A stretch of DNA of 10,842 bases, taken from the NCBI GenBank assembly GCA_016777645.1, contig JADHRC010000047.1, positions 1 through 10,842 on the forward strand, written 5' to 3'. Shown in pieces: positions 1 through 6,822 of the stretch. Positions within the stretch are counted from its first letter, which is position 1. Each line of letters begins with the position of its first letter. The translations under genes were made by a program, and so were the position numbers. Source of the stretch: Alphaproteobacteria bacterium (lineage in GTDB: Bacteria > Pseudomonadota > Alphaproteobacteria > Puniceispirillales > Marisalimonadaceae). A model generated the notes under the pieces. That model was given only the letters and a program-made list of their open reading frames with translations, ran no database searches and was not told where the DNA came from.

Positions 1-249
1 AGACACTTAAGGCGTGCTGGAAGAGTTTGGATAAGAGTTTTCCCAGATGTTCCTGTTTCAAGTAAACCCGCAGAAGTTAGAATGGGAAAAGGTAAGGGAT
101 CACCTGAATATTGGGTATGTAGGGTAAAGCCGGGTAGAATTATGTTTGAATTAGACGGTGTCTCAGAAACTGCGGCTAAGGAAGCATTAGGATTAGCTGC
201 TGCTAAATTACCGATGCACACCAAGGTTGTAAAAAGATTAGGCGAGTAA
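1..249 (+). CDS. rplP: 50S ribosomal protein L16, 3' part (partial)
   Basis: The frame is open from base 1 and ends at TAA 247-249, giving the last 82 residues of L16; the 5' part lies outside the window. Visible family hallmarks are KPAEVRMGKGKGSPEYWV in the centre, a VKPGRIMFELDGV stretch, and the C-terminal AAKLPMHTKVV typical of bacterial L16. In the family, L16 binds 23S rRNA near the peptidyl-transferase and A-site region of the large subunit and is a late assembly protein. The gene is followed after 14 bases by rpmC, the usual order at the end of the S10 operon. Nothing in the visible part looks damaged. Confidence 0.97.
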   Translation, partial: RHLRRAGRVWIRVFPDVPVSSKPAEVRMGKGKGSPEYWVCRVKPGRIMFELDGVSETAAKEALGLAAAKLPMHTKVVKRLGE

Positions 250-263
250 TAGAAGAGGTTTAA

Positions 264-470
264 ATGGCAAAGTATAAGCCCAAAGATTTAAAAGTTAAAA
301 CAAGTGATGAACTTAAGGATCAATTAAAATTGTTAAGAAAAGAGCAATTTAATATTAGGTTTCAAGTCACAAATGGCCAAAATGAAAATCCAGCCAGATT
401 TAAACAAATTAGACGTGAAATTGCCTGTATTAAAACAATATTAAACAGTACCGTATCAACAAAAGTTTAA
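264..470 (+). CDS. rpmC: 50S ribosomal protein L29
   Basis: This 68-residue protein has the all-helical L29 pattern: an N-terminal helix with SDELKDQLKLLRKEQFNIRFQ (residues about 14-34), a short turn, and a second basic helix containing ARFKQIRREIACIKTIL. The second helix closely resembles alphaproteobacterial L29 proteins. L29 sits at the polypeptide exit tunnel next to L23, where it helps form the docking site for trigger factor and SRP (family knowledge). The ATG at 264 is preceded by a purine-rich AGAAGAGG at 251-258. Its stop is 10 bases from rpsQ, consistent with co-translation. The length matches the usual 63-70 residues. Confidence 0.97.
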   Translation: MAKYKPKDLKVKTSDELKDQLKLLRKEQFNIRFQVTNGQNENPARFKQIRREIACIKTILNSTVSTKV

Positions 471-480
471 GGAATATAAA

Positions 481-708
481 ATGCCTAGAAGAATATTGAC
501 AGGAAAGGTTGTTAGTAACAAAGCAGAGAAAACAATAACTGTTTTGGTTGAAAGAAAAATTATGCATCCAATATATAAAAAATTCGTTACAAAATCAAAA
601 AAGTTTGCTGCGCATGACAGTCAAAATAAATTTAATGTTGGTGATATTGTAAGTATTCAGGAATGCACTCCTATTTCAAAAAATAAACGTTTTGAAGTTT
701 TATATTAA
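481..708 (+). CDS. rpsQ: 30S ribosomal protein S17
   Basis: The 75-residue product begins MPRRILTGKVVSNKAEKTITV, the typical S17 OB-fold start, followed by ERKIMHPIYKKFVTKSKKF, the signature loop, and NVGDIVSIQECTPISKNKRFEV near the C terminus. S17 is a primary 16S rRNA-binding protein of the small-subunit body, needed early in assembly. The likely ribosome-binding site AAGGA overlaps the rpmC stop codon (about 469-473), so the two genes are tightly coupled. The length is slightly shorter than the 84 residues of E. coli because the C-terminal tail is reduced, which is common in alphaproteobacteria. Confidence 0.97.
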   Translation: MPRRILTGKVVSNKAEKTITVLVERKIMHPIYKKFVTKSKKFAAHDSQNKFNVGDIVSIQECTPISKNKRFEVLY

Positions 709-728
709 AAGAGTTTGGGAGACAAATT

Positions 729-1097
729 ATGATACAGATGCAAAGTAATTTAGAAGTGGCCGACAATTCAGGTGCGAGAAGAGTTCAGTGTATAAAGGTT
801 CTGGGTGGTTCTGGTAGAAAAACAGCAGCGGTTGGCGATGTTATAGTTGTCTCTATAAAGGAAGCCATCCCTAGAGGCCGTGTTAAAAAGGGTGATGTAC
901 ATAGAGCCGTTATAGTAAGGACAGCAAAAGAAGTGCGAAGGAATGACGGGACATGTATCAGATTTGATAAGAATGCTGCTGTATTAGTCAACAAAAGCAA
1001 TGAGCCAATAGGAACCAGGATTTTTGGACCTGTGACTAGAGAATTACGTAATAGAAAATTTATGAAAATAGTTTCTCTTGCTCCGGAGGTTTTGTAA
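729..1097 (+). CDS. rplN: 50S ribosomal protein L14
   Basis: The 122 residues start MIQMQSNLEVADNSGARRVQC, the very conserved L14 N terminus, with RGRVKKGDVHRAVIVRT and the end FGPVTRELRNRKFMKIVSLAPEVL. L14 is a beta-barrel protein on the subunit interface that contacts L19 and 16S helix 14; it is also the docking surface for the silencing factor RsfS (family knowledge). GGGAGA at 717-722 precedes the start. Its TAA stop (1095-1097) shares one base with the rplX ATG, so L24 translation is probably coupled to L14. Length and motifs are normal. Confidence 0.98.
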   Translation: MIQMQSNLEVADNSGARRVQCIKVLGGSGRKTAAVGDVIVVSIKEAIPRGRVKKGDVHRAVIVRTAKEVRRNDGTCIRFDKNAAVLVNKSNEPIGTRIFGPVTRELRNRKFMKIVSLAPEVL

Positions 1098-1417
1098 TGA
1101 ATAAAAAATATAAGATCAAAACTGGTGATACTGTAATAGTCATAGCAGGCAAAGATAAAGGTAAAACTGGTAATATTTTATCAGTTTTAAGGAATAAAGA
1201 TAGGGTGGTTGTAGAGGGCGTTAATATAGTTAAGCACCATAAAAAGGCAACTCAAGAAAGCCCGGGTAAAATTGAAGAAAAAGAAGCCTCTATTCATATT
1301 TCTAATGTATCTCATTTAGACCCAGATACTGGAAAGCCTACTAGAGTTAAGTATGAAATCAAGGACGGTGTAAAACAAAGACTGTCAGTTGTATCAGGTT
1401 CTTTGTTAGATAAGTAA
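1097..1417 (+). CDS. rplX: 50S ribosomal protein L24
   Basis: The 106-residue protein carries a KOW motif near its N terminus (KTGDTVIVIAGKDKGKTGNIL, about residues 8-28), then VEGVNIVKHHKK and IHISNVSHLDPDTGKPTRVKY, all standard for L24. L24 is one of the two initiator proteins for 50S assembly and lies near the exit tunnel. The ATG overlaps the rplN stop by one base (TAATG), and the sequence CTCCGGAGG at about 1081-1089, inside rplN, supplies a strong Shine-Dalgarno match. The gene ends 13 bases before the start I choose for rplE. Confidence 0.97.
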   Translation: MNKKYKIKTGDTVIVIAGKDKGKTGNILSVLRNKDRVVVEGVNIVKHHKKATQESPGKIEEKEASIHISNVSHLDPDTGKPTRVKYEIKDGVKQRLSVVSGSLLDK

Positions 1418-1420
1418 AGT

Positions 1421-1424
1421 GGAG
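1421..1424 (+). promoter_or_regulatory. Ribosome-binding site of rplE
   Basis: GGAG stands six bases before ATG 1431. It decides the start: the in-frame GTG at 1419 lies upstream of it and has no comparable site at suitable spacing. Confidence 0.75.
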
Positions 1425-1430
1425 ACGTTA

Positions 1431-1976
1431 ATGGCCGTACGTTTAAAAGAAAAATATAATACAGAGATTGTGACTTCTCTAAAAAATAAGTTCAATTATA
1501 AAAATGAGTATGAGGTTCCGAAGCTTCAAAAAGTTGTTATTAATATGGGTGTTGGTGAAGCAGTTAAAGATAGTAAAAAAATTGACTCAGCAGTTAATGA
1601 ACTAAGTTTAATTACTGGTCAAAAGCCAGTTGTTACAAAATCAAAAAAAGCTAATGCAAGTTTTAAGCTTAGAGAAGGTATGCCTATTGGCGTTAAAGTT
1701 ACACTTCGTAAAGATAAAATGTATGAATTTGTTGATAGATTTATAAATATTGCACTACCTAGAGTTAGAGATTTCAGGGGTATTAATCCTAAAAGCTTTG
1801 ATGGTAAAGGTAATTATGCGTTAGGCTTAAAAGAGCAATTCGTTTTTCCAGAAATTGAATATGATAACGTAGATTCAATTAGAGGTATGGATATAATTTT
1901 TGTTACATCTGCTAAATCAGATGCTGAGGCTAAAGAGTTACTTAATGGATTTGATTTTCCATTTAGTTCACAATAA
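1431..1976 (+). CDS. rplE: 50S ribosomal protein L5 (start placed at ATG 1431)
   Basis: The frame is open from a GTG at 1419, but I place the start at ATG 1431, which gives 181 residues beginning MAVRLKEKYNTEIV. The Shine-Dalgarno GGAG lies at 1421-1424, six bases before this ATG and inside the longer alternative. Family L5 proteins are about 179-185 residues and start just before the RLKEKY motif. Other hallmarks are VPKLQKVVINMGVGEA, ITGQKPVVTKSKKA, FKLREGMPIG and the C-terminal RGMDIIFVTSAKSDAEAKELL. L5 binds 5S rRNA with L18 and L25 in the central protuberance and contacts P-site tRNA and S13 across bridge B1b. Both partners L18 and S13 are encoded further along in this window. Confidence 0.96.
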   Translation: MAVRLKEKYNTEIVTSLKNKFNYKNEYEVPKLQKVVINMGVGEAVKDSKKIDSAVNELSLITGQKPVVTKSKKANASFKLREGMPIGVKVTLRKDKMYEFVDRFINIALPRVRDFRGINPKSFDGKGNYALGLKEQFVFPEIEYDNVDSIRGMDIIFVTSAKSDAEAKELLNGFDFPFSSQ

Positions 1977-1983
1977 ATTTTAT

Positions 1984-1990
1984 TAGGAGA
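1984..1990 (+). promoter_or_regulatory. Ribosome-binding site of rpsN supporting its TTG start
   Basis: TAGGAGA is a strong Shine-Dalgarno match five bases before TTG 1996. Together with the conserved N-terminal residues, it makes the TTG the credible start. Confidence 0.8.
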
Positions 1991-1995
1991 ATAAG

Positions 1996-2301
1996 TTGGC
2001 CAAAAAAAGCGCTATACAAAAAAACTTAAATAAAGAAAAACAAGTTAAATTAAACAAATCAAGAAGAGATAGGTTAAAAGCTATTTGTTCAAATAGGTCA
2101 CTTCCTATTGAAGAAAGATTTGAAGCTCAGTTAAAATTAGCGCAGATGCCTAGAAATGGAGCTAAAATAAGACTTAGAAATAGATGTTTAATTACAGGCA
2201 GACCTCGTGGGTATTACAGAAAAGTAAAAATGTCACGTATTGCCCTAAGGGAATTAGCTTTGTCTGGACAAATTCCAGGCATGGTGAAGTCAAGTTGGTA
2301 G
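1996..2301 (+). CDS. rpsN: 30S ribosomal protein S14, zinc-independent type (TTG start)
   Basis: The 101-residue product starts at TTG 1996 and reads MAKKSAIQKNLNKEKQ, the normal S14 N terminus. TAGGAGA at 1984-1990 sits at good spacing, and no in-frame ATG near the 5' end would keep the conserved residues. The C-terminal half has the S14 signature RNRCLITGRPRGYYRKVKMS and then LRELALSGQIPGMVKSSW. There is no CxxC...CxxC zinc ribbon, so this is the long, zinc-independent form common in proteobacteria. S14 is a late-binding protein of the 30S head. The gene lies 19 bases after rplE and 13 before rpsH. The unusual start codon may moderate its translation rate; that is inference. Confidence 0.96.
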   Translation: MAKKSAIQKNLNKEKQVKLNKSRRDRLKAICSNRSLPIEERFEAQLKLAQMPRNGAKIRLRNRCLITGRPRGYYRKVKMSRIALRELALSGQIPGMVKSSW

Positions 2302-2314
2302 AAAGGTATTAATT

Positions 2315-2713
2315 ATGTCAATGAGTGATACACTTGGAGATATGTTGACTAGGATCAGAAATGGTCAGTCAGCCTACAAGTCAGTTGTGAAGGCCCCAGC
2401 ATCAAGGTTTAGGGCTAATGTTTTAGATGTTCTTAAAAGAGAGGGTTATATTCGTAATTTTTCTAAAGTTGAAAAAAGACCAGGTATTCACGAGTTCGAA
2501 ATAGAATTAAAATATTATGAAGGTAGACCAGTTATAAATGAGATAAAAAGAATATCTACTCCTGGCAGGAGGGTCTACTCTGGAATAAGTGATTTACCTC
2601 GTACCTATAACGGCCTTGGAATATCTATTTTGTCAACTCCGAGAGGAGTGATGAGTGATAATGAAGCAAGAGCTGCCCATGTTGGCGGTGAAGTATTGTG
2701 TCAGGTTTTTTAG
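2315..2713 (+). CDS. rpsH: 30S ribosomal protein S8
   Basis: The 132-residue protein begins MSMSDTLGDMLTRIRNGQ, the classic S8 start, and continues with VLKREGYIRNF, then GRRVYSGISDLPRTYNGLGISILSTPRGVMSDNEAR and the C-terminal GGEVLCQVF. S8 is a primary 16S rRNA binder of the central domain; in E. coli it also represses the spc operon by binding its mRNA near rplE. Two ATGs lie close together (2315 and 2321). The first is favoured by AAAGG at 2302-2306 and by related proteins that begin M-x-M-[ST]-D. The length is about 130 residues, as usual. rplF follows after 10 bases. Confidence 0.97.
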   Translation: MSMSDTLGDMLTRIRNGQSAYKSVVKAPASRFRANVLDVLKREGYIRNFSKVEKRPGIHEFEIELKYYEGRPVINEIKRISTPGRRVYSGISDLPRTYNGLGISILSTPRGVMSDNEARAAHVGGEVLCQVF

Positions 2714-2716
2714 GAG
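2711..2716 (+). promoter_or_regulatory. Ribosome-binding site of rplF
   Basis: TAGGAG, overlapping the rpsH stop codon, stands seven bases before ATG 2724. It identifies the rplF start against the longer frame that runs back into rpsH. Confidence 0.8.
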
Positions 2717-2723
2717 TAAAATT

Positions 2724-3257
2724 ATGTCAAGAGTTGGTCAGGCAATTATTAATATACCTAATGGTGTTGAGGTCAAGCATCACGATCAAAGTTTTTGGGC
2801 CAAAGGTTCAAAAGGAGAGTTAACTGCTCCTGTAAGTGATGCTGTTAATTTATCTATAGAAGATAATAAAATATCAGTAATACCTAAAGACAAAAGCTCA
2901 CGGGGGAAAGCTATTTGGGGCACAACTAGAGCTCTTATAAATAGTGCTGTTCAAGGGGTAAGTGAAGGTTTTGTGAAAGAAATGGAAATTGTTGGTGTAG
3001 GATATAGAGGTACCCTTCAAGGTAACAAGCTGTCACTTAGTTTAGGGCTTAGTCATCCTGTAGAGATAGAAGTGCCAGAGGGTTTATCAATTAAAATGGA
3101 CGGAAATACTAAATTTTCGATTTCTGGTGCTGATAAACAAAAGCTTGGTGAATTTGCGGCTATGGTGCGTTCAAAAAGGCCTCCTGAACCATTTAAAGGT
3201 AAAGGAATACGTTATGCTAATGAATTTATTTTACGTAAAGAAGGTAAGAAGAAATAA
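2724..3257 (+). CDS. rplF: 50S ribosomal protein L6 (start placed at ATG 2724)
   Basis: The reading frame is open back to ATG 2655 inside rpsH, but the start at 2724 gives exactly 177 residues, the usual L6 length, and the normal N terminus MSRVGQAIINIP. TAGGAG at 2711-2716 supports it. The protein has the two repeated L6 domains: the first includes KGSKGELTAPVSD, the second begins around VKEMEIVGVGYRGTLQGNKLSLSLG and ends with the signature RPPEPFKGKGIRYANEFILRKEGKKK. L6 binds 23S rRNA near the sarcin-ricin loop and the factor-binding site. Its TAA stop overlaps the rplR ATG by one base (TAATG), which suggests translational coupling. Confidence 0.97.
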   Translation: MSRVGQAIINIPNGVEVKHHDQSFWAKGSKGELTAPVSDAVNLSIEDNKISVIPKDKSSRGKAIWGTTRALINSAVQGVSEGFVKEMEIVGVGYRGTLQGNKLSLSLGLSHPVEIEVPEGLSIKMDGNTKFSISGADKQKLGEFAAMVRSKRPPEPFKGKGIRYANEFILRKEGKKK

Positions 3258-3619
3258 TGAGTAATTTAACATCCTTACATGAGAGAAGAAAACAGAGAAA
3301 CAGAGCCTCTCTAAGAAAAAAATCTATAGGTAAACTTCGTTTATCTGTTCATAGATCAGGCAAGCACATATATGGACAAATTATAGATGATAATGAGGGA
3401 GTAACTCTTACATCAGCCTCAAGTTTAGAAGCTGATATCAAAAACAAATTTAAAAATTGTGGGAATAAAGAAGCTGCCGCTGTTGTCGGGAAATTAATTG
3501 CGGAAAAGGCTTTAAAAAAAGGAATAACTAGCGTTGTGTTTGATAGAGGTGGTTACGTTTATCACGGTAGAGTTAAAACTCTAGCTGAAGCAGCTAGAGA
3601 AGGCGGATTAAAATTTTAG
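3257..3619 (+). CDS. rplR: 50S ribosomal protein L18
   Basis: The 120-residue protein has a basic N-terminal tail (HERRKQRNRASLRKK), then KLRLSVHRSGKHIYGQIIDD, a typical L18 segment, and the conserved end VVFDRGGYVYHGRVKTLAEAAREGGLKF. L18 brings 5S rRNA into the central protuberance together with L5. The ATG shares its first base with the rplF stop (TAATG), and the AAAGAAGGTAAGAAG stretch at the end of rplF gives a plausible Shine-Dalgarno site. The length is close to the 117 residues of E. coli. rpsE begins nine bases downstream. Confidence 0.97.
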   Translation: MSNLTSLHERRKQRNRASLRKKSIGKLRLSVHRSGKHIYGQIIDDNEGVTLTSASSLEADIKNKFKNCGNKEAAAVVGKLIAEKALKKGITSVVFDRGGYVYHGRVKTLAEAAREGGLKF

Positions 3620-3628
3620 GGGTTTAAA

Positions 3629-4165
3629 ATGGCAAGAGTTGATAAACAAGATAATCAAAATAACAAAGAAAATACTGAACTTGTAGATAAATTGGTTGGT
3701 ATAAATCGTGTAGCTAAAGTTGTAAAAGGTGGAAGACGTTTTGGTTTTGCTGCTTTAGTAGTTGTTGGAGATCAAAGAGGTAAAGTAGGTTTTGGTACTG
3801 GCAAAGCTAAGGAAGTGCCTGAAGCAATAAAAAAAGCTACCGACGATGCCAAAAAGAATATGGTTAAAGTCCCAATGAAAGAAGGACGCACCCTTCATCA
3901 TGATATGAAAGGCCATTATGGTGCTGGCAGAGTGGTTCTTAGAAGTGCTCCTTCTGGTACAGGTATAATTGCAGGTGGTCCCATGAGAGCTGTTTTCGAA
4001 ACACTTGGAGTTCAAGATGTTGTAGCAAAGTCAATTGGTACCTCTAATCCGCATAATATGATCAAAGCAACATTTGATGCTTTTAAGATTATGAGTTCTC
4101 CAAGAAATATTGCAAATAAAAGAGGTAAAAAAGTTGCAGAAATCTTTGGTAATGCAAAGAACTAA
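3629..4165 (+). CDS. rpsE: 30S ribosomal protein S5
   Basis: The 178 residues contain a hydrophilic N-terminal extension of about 18 residues (rich in D, N, Q, K), then LVDKLVGINRVAKVVKGGRRFGFAALVVVGD, the double-stranded-RNA-binding half, with GKVGFGTGKAKEVPEAI. The second half carries SAPSGTGIIAGGPMRAVFE and GTSNPHNMIKATFDA, a full S5 signature. S5 lies at the mRNA entry channel and takes part in decoding accuracy and mRNA unwinding. TAGGGG at 3617-3622 precedes the ATG at 3629. The extension explains the greater length compared with 167 residues in E. coli; similar tails occur in alphaproteobacteria. Confidence 0.97.
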   Translation: MARVDKQDNQNNKENTELVDKLVGINRVAKVVKGGRRFGFAALVVVGDQRGKVGFGTGKAKEVPEAIKKATDDAKKNMVKVPMKEGRTLHHDMKGHYGAGRVVLRSAPSGTGIIAGGPMRAVFETLGVQDVVAKSIGTSNPHNMIKATFDAFKIMSSPRNIANKRGKKVAEIFGNAKN

Positions 4166-4198
4166 ACAGAATAATTATTAGAATTTAAAGGTAATATT

Positions 4199-4384
4199 AT
4201 GTCAGATAAAAAAACTATTATTGTTACTCAAACAAAAAGTCCAATTGGTAGAAAATCTTATCAAAGACAAACTCTTATTGGCCTCGGTTTAAATAAAATT
4301 GGTAGAAGCAAAGAGTTGGAGGATACTCCATCAATAAGAGGAATGATAAATAAAGTTAAGCATCTGATTGTTACGAATCAATAG
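4199..4384 (+). CDS. rpmD: 50S ribosomal protein L30
   Basis: This 61-residue protein matches the short bacterial L30: a first beta strand TIIVTQTKSPIGRKSYQRQTL, then GLGLNKIGRSKELEDTPSIRGMINKVKHLIVT. L30 is a small, non-universal large-subunit protein that contacts 23S domain II. AAAGGT at about 4187-4192 precedes the ATG. The 33-base gap after rpsE (4166-4198) is the largest inside the spc operon but holds no promoter or hairpin I can support. The presence of rpmD argues against the most gene-depleted endosymbionts, many of which have lost it. Confidence 0.96.
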   Translation: MSDKKTIIVTQTKSPIGRKSYQRQTLIGLGLNKIGRSKELEDTPSIRGMINKVKHLIVTNQ

Positions 4385-4411
4385 GCTAGGTTTGCTAATT
4401 AGGAGAGTTTT

Positions 4412-4912
4412 ATGAACCTTAATAATATAAAAGACAACGTTGGCTCTAATAAAAATAGAAAGAGAATAGGTAGAGGAATAGGTTCAGGTACTGGCAAAAC
4501 TTCAGGTAAAGGCCATAAGGGACAGAAAGCTAGATCTGGAGTTTCTATCAAAGGTTTTGAAGGTGGACAGATGCCTATTCATAGGCGTTTGCCAAAAAGG
4601 GGTTTTAATAATATCAACAAGGTATCGTTTGTTGAAATAAACGTTAATAGGCTAGATAAACTTATAGATGAAAAAATTATTGATCCAAATAAAACAATTA
4701 ATAATAAAGTTTTAATGGATATAGGTCTTATTAATTCAGAAAAATCAAGAGTAAAGCTTTTGGCAAATGGTGAACTAAAAAATAAAATTAATATTGAAAT
4801 TTCTGCAATTTCTTCATCTGCAAAAGACAAAGTAGAGAAAGTAGGTGGATCTGTATTAATTCAAAATAATGAAAAATTAGTTAAAAAAATAGAAAATAAA
4901 TCAGAGGTTTAG
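4412..4912 (+). CDS. rplO: 50S ribosomal protein L15
   Basis: The 166-residue product begins MNLNNIKDNVGSNKNRKRIGRG, followed by the glycine- and lysine-rich segment GSGTGKTSGKGHKGQKARSG that threads into 23S rRNA, then FEGGQMPIHRRLPKRGFNN, the L15 hallmark. The C-terminal globular part includes the modestly conserved VKLLANGELKNKINIEISAIS and ends in a charged Lys/Glu/Asn-rich tail. L15 is a late assembly protein near the central protuberance. AGGAGAG at 4401-4407 gives a strong ribosome-binding site. It is longer than the E. coli protein (144) because of the tail. The stop lies three bases before secY, the standard neighbour. Confidence 0.96.
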   Translation: MNLNNIKDNVGSNKNRKRIGRGIGSGTGKTSGKGHKGQKARSGVSIKGFEGGQMPIHRRLPKRGFNNINKVSFVEINVNRLDKLIDEKIIDPNKTINNKVLMDIGLINSEKSRVKLLANGELKNKINIEISAISSSAKDKVEKVGGSVLIQNNEKLVKKIENKSEV

Positions 4913-4915
4913 TTT

Positions 4916-6244
4916 ATGGCTAATGAAAGTATGTTCGGAGTTTTAGGTCAAGCCACCGAGCTACGTCAAAGAATTCTATTTACTCTTGGTGCCTTAATTG
5001 TTTACAGGCTTGGTACATACATCCCTGTGCCTGGTATAAATGCTGTTGCATTATCTGAAATTGTAAATAATGCTAACAATGGCGTATTAGGGATGTTTAA
5101 CATGTTTTCTGGAGGAGCGTTAGGTCGTATGACGATCTTTGCTCTTACAATACTTCCTTATATTTCTGCTTCTATTATAATGCAGTTAATGACTTCAATT
5201 TCACCACAAATGTCTCAATTAAAAAAAGATGGTGAATCTGGCAGAAAAACAATCAACCAATATACACGTTATTTAACAGTTCTTCTTGCAACGGTTCAAG
5301 CTTATGGTTTTGCAGTTGCATTAGAAGGTATATCAGGAGCTTCAGGTTCACTTGTTAATAATCCTGGAGTTTTTTTTAAAGTAACAACAGTCGTTACTTT
5401 AGTTGGATCTGTTATGTTTTTATTATGGTTAGGGGAACAGATTACTTCAAGAGGGCTGGGTAATGGTGTTTCTTTAATTATTTTCTCTGGAATTGTTGCT
5501 GAATTACCACGTGCATTAGCGCAAATTTTAGAACAAGGTAGAACTGGTTCAATTTCTTCATTCCTGATTGTAGCTATTTTTATACTTGCCATAGCAGTTA
5601 TAGTTTTCATTGTTTTTATTGAACGTTCTCAAAGAAAAATTGTAGTTCAGTATCCTAAAAGACAAATGGGTAATAAAATGTTTGCAGGTGATTCCTCTCA
5701 CCTACCATTAAAAATTAATGTCCCTGGTGTTATTCCTCCTATTTTTGCTTCAGCATTACTTCTTTTGCCTACGTCGCTTTCATCTTTTTCTGGATTAGAT
5801 GGAAATAGCTCTGAGTGGGTATTAACATTGAATTCATACTTTGGCAGAGGTCAGCCTTTATATTTGGCATTGTATATTAGCTTAATTGTATTTTTTGCCT
5901 TTTTTTATACTGCTATTGTTTTCAACCCTGATGAAACTGCAGATAATTTAAAAAGAAATGGCGGGTATGTTCCAGGAATCAGGCCAGGACCTCCAACATC
6001 AGACTACCTTGATTTTGTGCTTACTAGACTTACAGCTATTGGAGCAACTTATTTGGCTGCTGTATGTATATTGCCAGAAATTTTAATCTCAAAATATTCT
6101 ATACCTTTCTATCTTGGGGGCACAAGCTTATTAATTGTGGTAACTGTTTCTATGGATACAGTTGCTCAAGCCCAATCTCATCTGATTGCTCATAGGTATT
6201 CTGGTCTGATTAAAAAAACAAAATTAAGAGGGGCTAGAAGGTAA
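4916..6244 (+). CDS. secY: Protein translocase subunit SecY
   Basis: The 442-residue integral membrane protein is the pore subunit of the SecYEG channel that exports unfolded proteins across, or into, the inner membrane. Hydrophobic segments consistent with ten helices begin at about residue 20. Family motifs are GTYIPVPGIN (34-42), the plug region MFSGGALGRMTIFALTILPYISASII (about 63-88), ITSRGLGNGVSLIIFSGI (176-193), the cytosolic segment PKRQMGNKMFAGDSSHLPLKIN (247-268), NVPGVIPPIFASALLLLP, and the C5 loop GGYVPGIRPG, whose Arg356 matches the arginine important for SecA-driven export in E. coli. The C terminus is basic (KKTKLRGARR). A Shine-Dalgarno AGAGG at about 4903-4907 lies within the end of rplO. 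Its stop TAA is directly followed by the adk ATG with no base between. Confidence 0.98.
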   Translation: MANESMFGVLGQATELRQRILFTLGALIVYRLGTYIPVPGINAVALSEIVNNANNGVLGMFNMFSGGALGRMTIFALTILPYISASIIMQLMTSISPQMSQLKKDGESGRKTINQYTRYLTVLLATVQAYGFAVALEGISGASGSLVNNPGVFFKVTTVVTLVGSVMFLLWLGEQITSRGLGNGVSLIIFSGIVAELPRALAQILEQGRTGSISSFLIVAIFILAIAVIVFIVFIERSQRKIVVQYPKRQMGNKMFAGDSSHLPLKINVPGVIPPIFASALLLLPTSLSSFSGLDGNSSEWVLTLNSYFGRGQPLYLALYISLIVFFAFFYTAIVFNPDETADNLKRNGGYVPGIRPGPPTSDYLDFVLTRLTAIGATYLAAVCILPEILISKYSIPFYLGGTSLLIVVTVSMDTVAQAQSHLIAHRYSGLIKKTKLRGARR

Positions 6245-6808
6245 ATGAATATAATTTTATTTGGCCCTCCTGGTGCAGGTAAAGGAACTCAAGCGAAATT
6301 CTTGATAGAAAAATTTAAAATAATTCAAATATCAACGGGAGATATTTTAAGGGAAGAAGTGAAACTTAAAACTGATCTAGGAATAAGTGCTAAAAACATA
6401 ATGGATAATGGTGATCTCGTACCAGATGAAATAATTATGTCTATTGTTGAAAAAAGACTTGCTGAACCAGACTGTAAAAAAGGATTTATTTTAGATGGTT
6501 TTCCTAGAACTTTAAATCAAGCCTTAGAACTTGAAAAAATCTTAAAAGTTCAAAACTCTGAGATTAATAAAATCATATTTATTGATGTCGATGAAGATAT
6601 TTTAATTGATAGAATTACAACTAGAGCTTTAGAAACCTCAAATATTAGAGAGGATGACAACTCTACAATTTTAAAAAATAGAATTAAAATTTATAAAAAA
6701 GATACAAAACCAGTTCTTGATTTTTATAAAAACATGAAAAAACTTGTGACAGTTAATGGTATGATGAGCATAGAAGATGTATCAAAGGCAATAGTAAAAC
6801 TCTTATGA
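6245..6808 (+). CDS. adk: Adenylate kinase, short-lid type
   Basis: The 187-residue enzyme catalyses ATP + AMP = 2 ADP in the cytosol. The P-loop GPPGAGKGTQ is at residues 7-16, TGDILR with Arg36 at 31-36, and GFPRT with Arg88 at 85-89. DRITTR (122-127) holds arginines matching E. coli Arg119 and Arg123. REDD (135-138) and Arg146 match Arg156, Asp158/159 and Arg167. The lid is the short form without the zinc-finger-like insert, which explains the length below the 214 residues of E. coli; this short form is frequent in alphaproteobacteria. The start ATG abuts the secY stop, so translation is probably by re-initiation or through AGAGGGG at about 6228-6234. The position between secY and rpsM is typical of alphaproteobacteria. 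Confidence 0.97.
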   Translation: MNIILFGPPGAGKGTQAKFLIEKFKIIQISTGDILREEVKLKTDLGISAKNIMDNGDLVPDEIIMSIVEKRLAEPDCKKGFILDGFPRTLNQALELEKILKVQNSEINKIIFIDVDEDILIDRITTRALETSNIREDDNSTILKNRIKIYKKDTKPVLDFYKNMKKLVTVNGMMSIEDVSKAIVKLL

Positions 6809-6822
6809 TTCATATAAAAAGT

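Noticed and set aside
785..1000. Open frame on the minus strand inside rplN
   Set aside because: It lies wholly within a certain ribosomal-protein gene, has no ribosome-binding site or family likeness, and is an antisense shadow.
1419..1430. GTG start four codons upstream for rplE
   Set aside because: It stands on the Shine-Dalgarno sequence itself; ATG 1431 fits the spacing and the conserved N terminus.
2655..2723. Longer start of rplF reaching into rpsH
   Set aside because: The extra 23 residues are unlike any L6, and the ribosome-binding site at 2711-2716 together with the 177-residue family length favours ATG 2724.
3755..4015. Open frame on the minus strand inside rpsE
   Set aside because: Antisense to conserved S5 coding sequence, with a composition expected from reverse-strand translation; no independent support.
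4579..4830. Minus-strand frame inside rplO, hydrophobic in appearance
   Set aside because: The hydrophobicity comes from reading Lys/Asn-rich codons in reverse; it lies within L15 and has no start signals.
5302..5610. Minus-strand frame inside secY
   Set aside because: Fully antisense to transmembrane SecY sequence and without recognisable motifs.
6809..6822. Possible terminator after adk
   Set aside because: The stretch is A+T-rich but forms no stem with a T tract.
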